Shown: one piece after another, positions 1 to 9,773 of the stretch
How the letters are laid out: each line of letters opens with the position of its first letter
How positions within the stretch are numbered: the stretch's first letter is position 1
DNA from: Pseudomonas sp. B6002
GTDB lineage: Bacteria > Pseudomonadota > Gammaproteobacteria > Pseudomonadales > Pseudomonadaceae
Assembly (NCBI RefSeq): GCF_013385985.1
Contig: NZ_JACAOY010000006.1
Span: forward strand, 186,001-250,000
Length of the DNA stretch: 64,000 nucleotides
Direction: 5' to 3'
Made by a program: the position numbers and the translations under genes
Notes under the pieces: model-generated
Seen by the model: the letters and a program-made list of their open reading frames with translations, nothing else
Told to the model about the DNA's origin: nothing
Databases searched by the model: none

Positions 1-1643
1 ACGTCACCCACACCGGCTACGATGCGCCCAAGCTGCAAGTGCGCTATGAGGCGGGCAGCCGTGGGTATGCCCAACGTGAGATCAGTTCGGGCCAGGTGCT
101 GGGCGATGCCGATTACTACATCAGCCTTACCGACTCGCAGTCCGACGGCTACCAGCACCAGAGCGCCGGCACGGGTAAAGGTATCGCGGCCAACTTCGGC
201 TATCGCTTCAACCCGGACCTGGAAACACGCTTCTATTTCCGTTACCGCGAGACCACCAACGACAGCCCCGGCAAACTGATGCGCTACCAGATCAGCCATG
301 ACCCCACGGCCGCCAACAGCCTCAACGCTGCGCGTGACTCCAAGCGCCTGCAGCCGGGCTCCACCTGGATTGCCAACAAGACCACCTTGCAGCTGGACGA
401 CAGCTCCCGCGTCGAAGTCGGGCTGGCGTACCACGACTACCCGATGGACCTGCGCGAAGGCACCAATCGCCTGAAAGTCGCCTACACCGACATCAGCAGC
501 ACCCTCAACTACATCCGCCAGGACACGCTGTTCGGCCGCGACAGCAAAACTACCGTCGGCCTGCGCACCACCCAGGCGATGCCGAATAACGGCGCGTCGG
601 AGTACGTGCGCACACCGGCCGGTAATACCGCAATTTATGCCCCCGGCACCAAGACCCGCGACTACAGCTACCTGGGCTCCGACACCGTGCTGCACATCGG
701 CAACGACCTCGAGCTGGTCCCGGACCTGTGGCTCACCACTGGCCTGGCGGCGATCTACACTCGTCGCGAAACCGAAGTTACCTACCCGGATACCCATACG
801 CCGACACGCCAGCAGAACTGGGACTACGCGCCACGCATCGGCCTGCGTTACGACTTCAATCCGCAACTGCAGATGTACGGCAACCTCAGCCGCTCGGTAG
901 AGCCGCCGCATGCGTGGTCCATGATCTGGGGTTCCAATAAATACTTTGGCCCCAGCAGCGGCCCGGCCACCGGTTTGCAACGTGAAGGCGTGAACCTGCG
1001 TAATCAGACCGCAACCACCCTTGAGGTCGGCGCCCGTGGCGAGCACCGTTTCGGCCAGTGGGACCTGGCGCTGTACCGCTCCGAAGTGCGCCATGAGCTG
1101 CTCACCGTCGAAACCCAGGCCCAAACCCAGACCAGCAGCGCCATCGTCGCCGAATCCAACGCCAGCCCCACCGTGCACCAAGGCGTGGAACTGGGCCTGC
1201 TCAGCCCGCTTTGGGACGGCGGCCGTAATGGCCAACTGGCCCTGCGCCAAGCCTATACCTACAGCGATTTCCACTACCGCGACGACGACCGCTTCGGCGA
1301 CAACACCTTGCCGGGCATTCCCAAGCACTACTACCAGGCGCAGTTGCGCTACAGCCACCCGACCGGTTTCTACACCAGCCTCAATACCGAGCATGCCTCG
1401 CGGGTGGCGGTGGACTACGCCAATTCCTACTACGCGGCGGCCTACACCACCCTCGGCGCGACCTTCGGCTACGACGCGCCGAAACAGGACTGGCAAGCCT
1501 GGGTCGACTTGCGCAACCTCACCAACCGGCGCTACGCCAACACCGTCACGCCGGGTTATGACGACAAAGGGCAGGACGCTGCCCGGTCGACCCCAGCCGA
1601 TGGTCGGGGCATCTACACCGGTGTCTCCTGGAGCTGGCGCTAA
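1..1643 (+). CDS. TonB-dependent outer membrane receptor, C-terminal part
   Basis: The reading frame is open from the left edge (first full codon at base 3) to the TAA at 1641-1643, so about 547 C-terminal residues of a larger protein are present and the plug and signal peptide lie outside the window. The residues show the alternating aromatic/polar strands of a 22-stranded beta-barrel, such as repeated YDFNPQLQMYGNLSRSVEPP-like segments. The protein ends in a terminal aromatic strand (GIYTGVSWSWR), the usual outer-membrane assembly signal. It is likely an iron-chelate receptor of the outer membrane, because an ECF sigma factor and FecR-type gene follow directly. Whether it has the N-terminal signalling (STN) domain that talks to FecR cannot be seen. 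The substrate is unknown. Confidence 0.9.
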   Translation, partial: VTHTGYDAPKLQVRYEAGSRGYAQREISSGQVLGDADYYISLTDSQSDGYQHQSAGTGKGIAANFGYRFNPDLETRFYFRYRETTNDSPGKLMRYQISHDPTAANSLNAARDSKRLQPGSTWIANKTTLQLDDSSRVEVGLAYHDYPMDLREGTNRLKVAYTDISSTLNYIRQDTLFGRDSKTTVGLRTTQAMPNNGASEYVRTPAGNTAIYAPGTKTRDYSYLGSDTVLHIGNDLELVPDLWLTTGLAAIYTRRETEVTYPDTHTPTRQQNWDYAPRIGLRYDFNPQLQMYGNLSRSVEPPHAWSMIWGSNKYFGPSSGPATGLQREGVNLRNQTATTLEVGARGEHRFGQWDLALYRSEVRHELLTVETQAQTQTSSAIVAESNASPTVHQGVELGLLSPLWDGGRNGQLALRQAYTYSDFHYRDDDRFGDNTLPGIPKHYYQAQLRYSHPTGFYTSLNTEHASRVAVDYANSYYAAAYTTLGATFGYDAPKQDWQAWVDLRNLTNRRYANTVTPGYDDKGQDAARSTPADGRGIYTGVSWSWR

Positions 1644-1654
1644 CACCCCATCCC

Positions 1655-1745
1655 CTGTAGGAGCCGGCTTGCCGGCGATTGCGGTGTATCAGTCCCTCAT
1701 GGGGTGACTGGCACACCGCCATCGCCAGCAAGCCGGCTCCTACAG
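1655..1745. repeat. REP/REPIN palindrome pair
   Basis: Two inverted arms (CTGTAGGAGCCGGCTTGCCG and its complement ending at 1745) flank about 50 bases between the receptor and the sigma factor gene. It is the first of about a dozen copies of this family in the window. Confidence 0.9.
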
Positions 1746-1840
1746 GTATTTAGGTTGTTACAAAGGCTCTTGCTCCCTCTCTGTTTTACTGGCATTGTTC
1801 GCGCAATTGGTAATATTTCCTATTTGAGAAATTTTTGCGC

Positions 1841-2383
1841 ATGCATGACATTCCGGCCGCGCTGGGTACGCCCACGCGTCAGCAAACCCTCGCGGCAATG
1901 TACGTCGATCACCACGGTTGGCTGCATGGCTGGCTGCGCAAAAAACTCGGTTGCTCCCAGCACGCGGCCGACCTGGCCCACGATGCTTTCATCCGTGTAT
2001 TGATGCTGGCCGAGCCCCACACCATCAAGGAACCTCGCGCCTTTCTCGCCACCACGGCAGGGCGCCTGCTGATCGACGGCGCGCGGCGTCGGCGTATCGA
2101 GAAAGCCTACATGGAAGCCCTGGTGATCCAGTGCGAAGACGCCGGCATGCCCGACCCGGCCGCGATTCACCTGGCGCTGCAAGCCCTGGAACGCATCGCC
2201 GAACTGCTCGCCGGCCTGCCCGCCAAGGCCCGTGAGGCCTTCCTGCTCAGTCGTCTCGACGGGCTGACCTACAGCGAGATCGCCACACGCCTGGAGGTGT
2301 CCTCCAGCACCGTCAAAAACTACATCTCCAGTGCCCTGGTGCACTGTTATCACAGCCTGCACGCGGCGGACCCGTTGTCGTGA
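1841..2383 (+). CDS. ECF sigma factor, FecI type
   Basis: This 180-residue protein has the two-domain layout of extracytoplasmic-function sigma factors. An N-terminal sigma-2 region (residues about 15-80, with DLAHDAFIRVL) is followed by a C-terminal sigma-4 helix-turn-helix (about 120-170, with LDGLTYSEIATRLEVSSSTV). Such factors direct RNA polymerase to iron-transport promoters when an inner-membrane anti-sigma protein relays a receptor signal. I chose ATG 1841 because TGAGAA lies about ten bases upstream; a TTG at 1835 is possible. The stop codon overlaps the GTG start of the fecR-like gene by four bases, so the two are translationally coupled. The receptor upstream is the likely target or partner, although in fecIRA-type loci the receptor usually comes after the regulators. 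Confidence 0.9.
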   Translation: MHDIPAALGTPTRQQTLAAMYVDHHGWLHGWLRKKLGCSQHAADLAHDAFIRVLMLAEPHTIKEPRAFLATTAGRLLIDGARRRRIEKAYMEALVIQCEDAGMPDPAAIHLALQALERIAELLAGLPAKAREAFLLSRLDGLTYSEIATRLEVSSSTVKNYISSALVHCYHSLHAADPLS

Positions 2384-3312
2384 GCTCCGAACAGATCATC
2401 CAGCAAGCCGCGAATTGGCTGACGCGCCTGCACGACGAAGACGTCAGTGACGCCGACCGCCACGCCTTCCACACCTGGTGCCAGGCCGACCCTCGCCACG
2501 CCGTCGCCATCGAGCGCATGCGCTCGCTGTGGGGCAGCTTCGATACTGTGCCCGCCAAGCCCGCGCGGCGGGCGTTGAACCGCGCATTCGCCCCCCGGCG
2601 TTCCCGTGGTGCCCAAGTGGCGGGCGTACTCGGTGTCGTGCTGTGCGCCTGGCTGGGTGTGCAACAGGCGCCTATCTGGATGGCCGACCAACGCACCGGC
2701 GTCGGCGAACGTCGCCAGATCGCCCTGGAAGATGGCAGCCAGTTGCAGCTCAACAGCAATTCGGCCGTGGACGTCAAATTCGACGGCCACCAACGCTTGA
2801 TCGAACTGCTGCAAGGCGAACTGTGGGTGGAGGTGGCCAAGGATGCGCAGCGGCCGTTCGTGGTGCGCACCGACCAGGGCACGGCGACGGCACTGGGTAC
2901 GCGCTATCTGGTCAAGCGCGCGGCGGATGGCACCACGGTCGTGACGGTGATCGAGTCCACCGTGGCGGTCAAAGGTGACACGGGCGAGGGCGTCAAGGTG
3001 ACGGCCGGCCAACGCTCGGTGCTCGATCACGGCCAGCCGCAGCCGCCACGCGCCATCGGCAGCAGCGACGCGGATGCATGGACCCGTGGCCTGCTCAAGG
3101 TCAACGACCAGCCCTTGAGCGAGGTGCTGCAAACCCTGGCCAGCTACCGTCATGGCCTGGTGCGTTTCGACCCGCAAGCCCTGCAGAACCTGCGGGTGTC
3201 TGGCGTGTTCAAGCTCGATGACACGGCCGCTGCGCTGGCGACACTGGCCGACAATTTGCCGATCCAAGTGGAGTACTTCACCGACCTGCTGGTGGTGGTC
3301 AAGCCGCGCTAG
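2380..3312 (+). CDS. FecR-type anti-sigma / sigma regulator
   Basis: The 310-residue protein matches FecR architecture. A cytoplasmic N-terminal DUF4880-like segment (residues about 8-50, with AANWLTRLHDEDVSDADRHAF) comes first, then one membrane segment near residues 77-95 (VAGVLGVVLCAWLGVQQ). A periplasmic FecR domain follows (about 105-205, with GERRQIALEDGSQLQLNSNS and ELWVEVAKD), then a C-terminal STN-like part (about 235-310). FecR proteins hold or activate their sigma factor in response to the receptor's signalling domain. The GTG start overlaps the upstream stop (GTGA), which sets the start. The gene ends three bases inside the convergent sigma-54 activator gene, leaving no room for a separate terminator. 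Confidence 0.92.
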   Translation: MSSEQIIQQAANWLTRLHDEDVSDADRHAFHTWCQADPRHAVAIERMRSLWGSFDTVPAKPARRALNRAFAPRRSRGAQVAGVLGVVLCAWLGVQQAPIWMADQRTGVGERRQIALEDGSQLQLNSNSAVDVKFDGHQRLIELLQGELWVEVAKDAQRPFVVRTDQGTATALGTRYLVKRAADGTTVVTVIESTVAVKGDTGEGVKVTAGQRSVLDHGQPQPPRAIGSSDADAWTRGLLKVNDQPLSEVLQTLASYRHGLVRFDPQALQNLRVSGVFKLDDTAAALATLADNLPIQVEYFTDLLVVVKPR

Positions 3313-5135
3313 GGTTGGCGCAGGCGCTTGTACAGGGTGTTGCGGCTCACCCCCAGTTCCCGCGCCAGGTGGGAAATGTTCCCGCCGGCCGCTTTCAAGC
3401 GCTGTGACAGGTCACGGCTGTCATCCAGCGCTTCCTGGGTGGGCAGCGGCGCCGCCTGGTTCAAGTCGACAAAAAAGTCATCCGGCAGATGCTCGGCGCG
3501 TATCGGCTGGTCCTCGGCCATGGCCAGCGCCACCTGCAACACGCTGCTGACCTGACGCAGGTTCCCGGGCCACGGGTGCTGTTCGAATAACGCCAGCACT
3601 TCGGCACTCAACCCGGCCCACTGGGTCGCCTCGCGGTGCTGCTGCCACAGTTGCTGGAACAGTGCCTGCTTGTCGGTGCGTTCGCGCAGGGGCGGCAGTT
3701 CCAGGGTCAGGCCGCCAATGCGGTAGTACAAGTCTTCGCGAAAGCGCCCGGCCTGCACCCATTCGCGTAGCGTGCGGTTGGTGGCGGAGATGATCCGCAA
3801 GTCCACCGGGAACAACTCGCTGCTGCCCACCGGTTGCACGCAACGTTCCTGCAACACCCGCAGCAAGCGCGCCTGGGTCGGCAGCGGCATATCGCCAATC
3901 TCATCGAGAAACAGCGTGCCTTTGTCGGCTTTGCGGATCAGGCCAATGCTGCCTTTCTGATTGGCGCCGGTGAAGGCGCCTTTTTCATAGCCGAACAGCT
4001 CCGACTCCACCAGCTCTGCGGGTATCGCCGCACAATTCACCGCGATAAACGCCTGCCGGCTGCGCGAACTGGCCTGGTGCAGGGCTTTGACAAACACCTC
4101 TTTGCCCACGCCGGTCTCACCGTGGATCAGCAGCGGAATATCCTTCTCCAGCAAGCGCTCTGCCTGGCGCACGGCTTTCTCCACCCGCACATCGCCAAAG
4201 TGCAAGGTCTGGAGGCCAATCGCGGCGGGCTTTGCCGGCACCGGTTCACTGGCCTTGGGTGCGCTGAACACCCGCGCCTGCACCGGCATCTGCTTGGGTC
4301 GCTTCAATAAGCACTGGAACCGATTGCGTCCCGCCGCCTGCAGCGAAAACGGCAGGCCTTCCGGTTGGTTGAGCAGCTCCAGCAGCGACACCTTGAACAA
4401 ACTGTCGACCATCACCCGCGACAAGCTGATGCCCAACAGGTTATCGGCGCGGCGGTTGGCCGACAGCACCTGGCCGCTCTCATCAAAAATCAGCAGGCCA
4501 GCCCATTGGCTGTCGAGGTTGTTCAGGCCGGTGTTGAAGGTCAGCTGGAAATGCTCGCCGCGAAACAGGTTGAGGATCAGCCGGTTCTCCACGGTCTGGC
4601 TCATCATCTTGACCATGCCCAGGGTGTGGGAGGGCGGTAGGTAGCTGTCGCTGGACACATCCAGCACCGCGATGATTTCACGCTGGGCATCGAAGATCGG
4701 CGCCGCCGAGCCGGTCATGAAGCGGTTGGCTTTCAGGAAGTGTTCGTCGTGCTCGATATGCACCGCCTGGGCACACGCCAGCGCAGTGCCGATGGCATTG
4801 GTGCCGCTGGAACGCTCCTGCCAGCTGGCGCCGGCGCTGAAACCCCGGGCCAACGTGGGCTCGATAAAACGCTGGGTGCCCCACGAGGTCAGCACCTGGC
4901 CCTGATTGTCAGCCAGCATGATCAGGCAGTTGGAGTTGCTCAGGATGTTTTCGTAGTAGGGCAGGACCTCCTGATGGGTGGTCTGCACCAAAGAATGCTG
5001 GCTTTCCAGCAATTGACTGATGCCCTCGGCGGGCAGCTGGTCGAAGCTGGGCGTGCTCTGATGGTCCAGGCCAAAGGCGCGGCAACGGCGCCAGGATTCC
5101 TGGATGAGCGTGTCGTGAGCCAAGGGTTCGGCCAT
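3309..5135 (-). CDS. Sigma-54-dependent activator, AcoR-like
   Basis: This 608-residue protein has three parts. The first is an N-terminal GAF-type sensory region (residues about 60-220). The second is a central AAA+ domain (about 315-545) with Walker A GETGVGKE, the sigma-54 contact loop ESELFGYEKGAFTGA, Walker B GTLFLDEIGDMP and the arginine-finger region LREWVQAGRFREDLYYR. The third is a C-terminal Fis-type helix-turn-helix (about 575-608, with HLARELGVSRNTLYKRLRQ). It activates RNA polymerase containing RpoN from distant upstream sites. ATG 5135 is chosen because AAGAAGGTC sits just upstream; further extension runs into a REP element. It is divergent from the ABC importer, whose promoter is of the -24/-12 type, so it almost certainly controls that operon. 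The GAF ligand is unknown. Confidence 0.93.
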   Translation of the reverse strand: MAEPLAHDTLIQESWRRCRAFGLDHQSTPSFDQLPAEGISQLLESQHSLVQTTHQEVLPYYENILSNSNCLIMLADNQGQVLTSWGTQRFIEPTLARGFSAGASWQERSSGTNAIGTALACAQAVHIEHDEHFLKANRFMTGSAAPIFDAQREIIAVLDVSSDSYLPPSHTLGMVKMMSQTVENRLILNLFRGEHFQLTFNTGLNNLDSQWAGLLIFDESGQVLSANRRADNLLGISLSRVMVDSLFKVSLLELLNQPEGLPFSLQAAGRNRFQCLLKRPKQMPVQARVFSAPKASEPVPAKPAAIGLQTLHFGDVRVEKAVRQAERLLEKDIPLLIHGETGVGKEVFVKALHQASSRSRQAFIAVNCAAIPAELVESELFGYEKGAFTGANQKGSIGLIRKADKGTLFLDEIGDMPLPTQARLLRVLQERCVQPVGSSELFPVDLRIISATNRTLREWVQAGRFREDLYYRIGGLTLELPPLRERTDKQALFQQLWQQHREATQWAGLSAEVLALFEQHPWPGNLRQVSSVLQVALAMAEDQPIRAEHLPDDFFVDLNQAAPLPTQEALDDSRDLSQRLKAAGGNISHLARELGVSRNTLYKRLRQP

Positions 5136-5196
5136 GTTGACCTTCTTTTTATTGTTATGGGGTCTTGCACAATCCAGCGGTTGAAACCGGATCAAA

Positions 5197-5286
5197 CTGT
5201 GGGAGCTGGCTTGCCTGCGATAGCGGTGTATCAGTAACAAATGAGCACGCTGACCCATCGCTATCGCAGGCAAGCCAGCTCCCACA
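5197..5286. repeat. REP/REPIN palindrome pair
   Basis: A variant with arms CTGTGGGAGCTGGCTTGCC and its complement (ending GCCAGCTCCCACA) lies between the activator gene and its own binding sites. Confidence 0.85.
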
Positions 5287-5313
5287 TTTATTCTGTGTTA
5301 GGCATGAGAGTGT

Positions 5314-5382
5314 TGTTCAGAACTGTTCATTGTCAACCCCAGCACTGTTCAGTTGTTCACCCGAAGTGTTCACTCCCGAACA
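5314..5382. promoter_or_regulatory. Repeated TGTTC half-sites, candidate activator UAS
   Basis: Five TGTTCA half-sites occur at 5314, 5324, 5346, 5354 and 5367, and inverted GAAC(A) copies at 5320-5323 and 5378-5382. They form a GTTCAGAAC palindrome at 5315-5323 and an inverted pair TGTTC-N6-GAACA at 5367-5382. They lie about 45-115 bases upstream of the -24/-12 promoter, the place expected for the upstream activating sequences of the divergent sigma-54 activator. Confidence 0.75.
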
Positions 5383-5425
5383 TCCGCTTTACCCCATTTC
5401 TTTACACATCAACCACTTGCCGTTT

Positions 5426-5440
5426 TGGCACGAAACTCGC
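5426..5440 (+). promoter_or_regulatory. Sigma-54 (-24/-12) promoter of the ABC importer operon
   Basis: TGGCACGAAACTCGC has the invariant GG and GC pairs exactly twelve bases apart and a perfect TGGCACG -24 element; the -12 element is TCGC instead of the common TTGC. Transcription would start near 5452, leaving a leader of about 35 bases before the first ATG at 5487. Confidence 0.85.
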
Positions 5441-5486
5441 TCTGACGACTGGCCAGATTCATTCCAATAATAAAAAAGGTCGTGTC

Positions 5487-6580
5487 ATGTCATTGACCCT
5501 GGAACATGTCTCCCGCGTCGTTGAAGGGCAAACCTGGATCGACGACGCCAACCTGCGTTTCGAAGCCGGTTCCTTCAACGTATTGCTCGGCCGCACCCTG
5601 TCCGGCAAGACCAGCCTGATGCGCCTGATGGCCGGCCTGGACAAGCCCGACAGCGGCCGCATCCTGATGAATGGCGTGGACGTCACGCAAAAGCCCGTAC
5701 GCCTGCGCAACGTGTCGATGGTGTATCAGCAGTTCATCAACTACCCGACCATGACCGTGTTCGAAAACATCGCCTCGCCGTTGCGCCAGGCCGGTGTGTC
5801 TAACGAGGTGATCCAGAGCAAGGTGCTGGAAACCGCAAGAATGCTGCGCATCGAGAAATTCCTGCAGCGCCATCCGCTGGAGTTGTCCGGTGGCCAGCAG
5901 CAACGCACCGCCATGGCCCGCGCCCTGGTCAAGGATGCCGAGCTGATCCTGTTCGATGAGCCGTTGGTGAACCTGGACTACAAACTGCGCGAAGAGCTGC
6001 GTCAGGAAATGCGCGAACTGTTCAAGGCGCGCCACACCATCGCCATCTACGCCACCACCGAACCGAATGAAGCCCTGGCCCTGGGTGGCACCACCACCAT
6101 CCTCCACGAAGGCCGGGTGATCCAGAGCGGCAAGGCTGCCGAGGTCTACCACCAGCCGCAAACCGTGTTGGCGGCCGAGCTGTTTTCCGAGCCGCCGATC
6201 AACCTGATGCCGGGGCGGATCAGCGGCAATGAGGTGAGCTTCGCCAATTTTGTGCATTTCCCGCTGAACGTCGATTTACGCCCTATCGGCGAAGGCGAAT
6301 TCCGCTTTGGCGTGCGCCCCAGCCATATCAGCCTGGTGCCGAGCAACGATGACGACCTGGAGCTGGCGGTGACCGTGGAAGTCGCCGAAATCAGCGGCTC
6401 GGAAACCTTCCTGCACGTGCGCAGCGAACACTTCCTGCTGGTGCTGCACCTGCCGGGGGTGCACGAGTACGACGTCGACGCGCCGATCCGCGTGTATATC
6501 CCCACCCATAAACTGTTTGTGTTCGATGGCCAGGGCCGATTGGTCCAGGCCCCCGGGCGCCGTGTCGCGAGGGTTGCCTG

Positions 6581-6581
<1 letters not shown>
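5487..6581 (+). CDS. glpS: ABC importer ATPase 1, GlpS-like
   Basis: The 364-residue nucleotide-binding subunit is of the maltose/glycerol-phosphate importer class. It has Walker A GRTLSGKT (35-42), signature LSGGQ (133-137), Walker B ELILFDE (152-158) and a C-terminal TOBE-like regulatory domain (about 235-355). The switch histidine of the H-loop is replaced: the segment reads YATTEPNEA, with threonine at 191. Its partner GlpT has the histidine but a degenerate signature, so the pair appears to form one intact and one degenerate ATP site. The six-gene order ATPase-ATPase-permease-permease-small membrane protein-binding protein matches the Rhizobium GlpSTPQUV glycerol importer. Start ATG 5487 has AAGG upstream; the stop overlaps the next ATG by one base. 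Confidence 0.85.
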
Positions 6582-7674
<1,093 letters not shown>

Positions 7675-7678
<4 letters not shown>

Positions 7679-8541
7679 ACAAGGTGCAGAACAACAAGGC
7701 CTGGTGGCTGGTGTTGCCGGTGTTCCTGCTGGTGGCGTTCAGTGCGGTGATCCCGATGATGACCGTGGTCAACTACTCGGTGCAGGACATCTTCGACCAG
7801 TCCAGCCGCTACTTTGTCGGTGCCGACTGGTACAAGCAGGTGCTGCTCGACCCGCGTCTGCACGACTCGCTGCTGCGCCAGTTCATCTACTCGGCCTGCG
7901 TGCTGTTGATCGAAATCCCCCTGGGCATTGCCATCGCCCTGACCATGCCGACCAAGGGGCGCTGGTCGTCGCTGGTGCTGATCATCCTTGCCATTCCGTT
8001 GCTGATCCCGTGGAACGTGGTGGGCACCATCTGGCAGATCTTCGGCCGCGCCGATATCGGCTTGCTGGGTTACAGCCTCAACGCCTTGGGCATCAGCTAC
8101 AACTACGCGGCCAACACCATGGACGCCTGGGTCACCGTGCTGATCATGGACGTGTGGCACTGGACCTCGCTGGTCGCACTGCTGTGTTATTCGGGCCTGC
8201 GCGCCATCCCGGATGTGTACTACCAGGCCGCGCGGATTGATCGGGCATCGCCCTGGGCGGTATTCCGACATATCCAACTGCCGAAGATGAAAAGCGTGCT
8301 GCTGATCGCGGTGATGCTGCGCTTCATGGACAGCTTCATGATTTACACCGAACCCTTCGTCCTCACAGGCGGCGGGCCGGGTAACGCCACTACCTTCCTG
8401 AGTCAGACCCTGACCCAGATGGCCGTAGGCCAATTCGACTTGGGCCCGGCGGCGGCGTTTTCCCTGGTGTATTTCCTGATCATCCTGTTGGTGTCCTGGC
8501 TGTTCTATACCGCCATGACCCATTCCGACGCCAACCGCTGA
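7675..8541 (+). CDS. glpP: ABC importer permease 1, GlpP-like
   Basis: The 288-residue inner-membrane protein has about six hydrophobic segments. The first is near residues 10-32 (WWLVLPVFLLVAFSAVIPMM). A MalF-type EAA loop (YYQAARIDRASPWAVFRHIQLPK, about 182-204) docks onto the ATPases. It belongs to the binding-protein-dependent transport family (CUT1-like). It starts in the ATGA overlap with the ATPase gene, and the second permease follows after ten bases. Expected substrate is glycerol or a similar polyol, by analogy to GlpSTPQUV only. Confidence 0.88.
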
Positions 8542-8551
8542 GGCCGCAGCC

Positions 8552-9352
<801 letters not shown>

Positions 9353-9362
9353 GGAGTCGATG

Positions 9363-9635
9363 ATGGAATGGATGGCCTGGACCACCCCCACCGCGTTGTT
9401 CTTCGCGGCCATTGCCCTGTTGCTGGTGGGCATGACCACGTGGGAGCTGCGCTCGCCGAGCATCCCCCGGCGCGGCTTTTTACCGATCAGCACCACCCGT
9501 GGTGATCGTTTGTTTATCGGTCTTCTCGGCAGCGCCTACCTGCACCTGCTGGTGATCGGCGTAACCGGCTGGAGCATCTGGGTGGCGTCCGCGCTGTCCC
9601 TGGTGTGGCTGTTGTGTGTGATGCGTTGGGGCTGA
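9363..9635 (+). CDS. glpU: Small membrane protein of the importer, DUF2160 / GlpU-like
   Basis: This 90-residue protein has two or three hydrophobic stretches: about 4-24 (AWTTPTALFFAAIALLLVGM), 52-68 and 70-85. Small proteins of this family sit between permease and binding-protein genes in GlpSTPQUV-type operons; their exact role is not established. Two in-frame ATG codons occur at 9360 and 9363. The second is better spaced (six bases) from GAGGAG at 9351-9356. Confidence 0.75.
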   Translation: MEWMAWTTPTALFFAAIALLLVGMTTWELRSPSIPRRGFLPISTTRGDRLFIGLLGSAYLHLLVIGVTGWSIWVASALSLVWLLCVMRWG

Positions 9636-9655
9636 TGCGGGTGGCGATCACCCAC

Positions 9656-9723
9656 CTGTAGGAGCCGGCTTGCCGGCGATGGCGTCCGCAAGATCGCTAT
9701 CGCCGGCAAGCCAGCTCCTACAC
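9656..9723. repeat. REP/REPIN palindrome pair
   Basis: Arms CTGTAGGAGCCGGCTTGCCG and the complementary CGCCGGCAAGCCAGCTCCTA lie between the small membrane gene and the binding-protein gene. It may stabilise the upstream mRNA or set the level of the downstream gene. Confidence 0.88.
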
Positions 9724-9773
9724 GGTGGAGGTCGGCGTCTGAAGTCCCGTTTGAAATTAACCAGGAGGTCCCT

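Noticed and set aside
5136-5285. An N-terminal extension of the sigma-54 activator
   Set aside because: Its added residues are translated REP sequence; ATG 5135 has a good ribosome site and a normal start.
5241-5486. An N-terminal extension of the first ABC ATPase reaching back through the REP element
   Set aside because: The extension would cover the activator sites and the -24/-12 promoter; ATG 5487 gives the normal family start MSLTLEHVSR.
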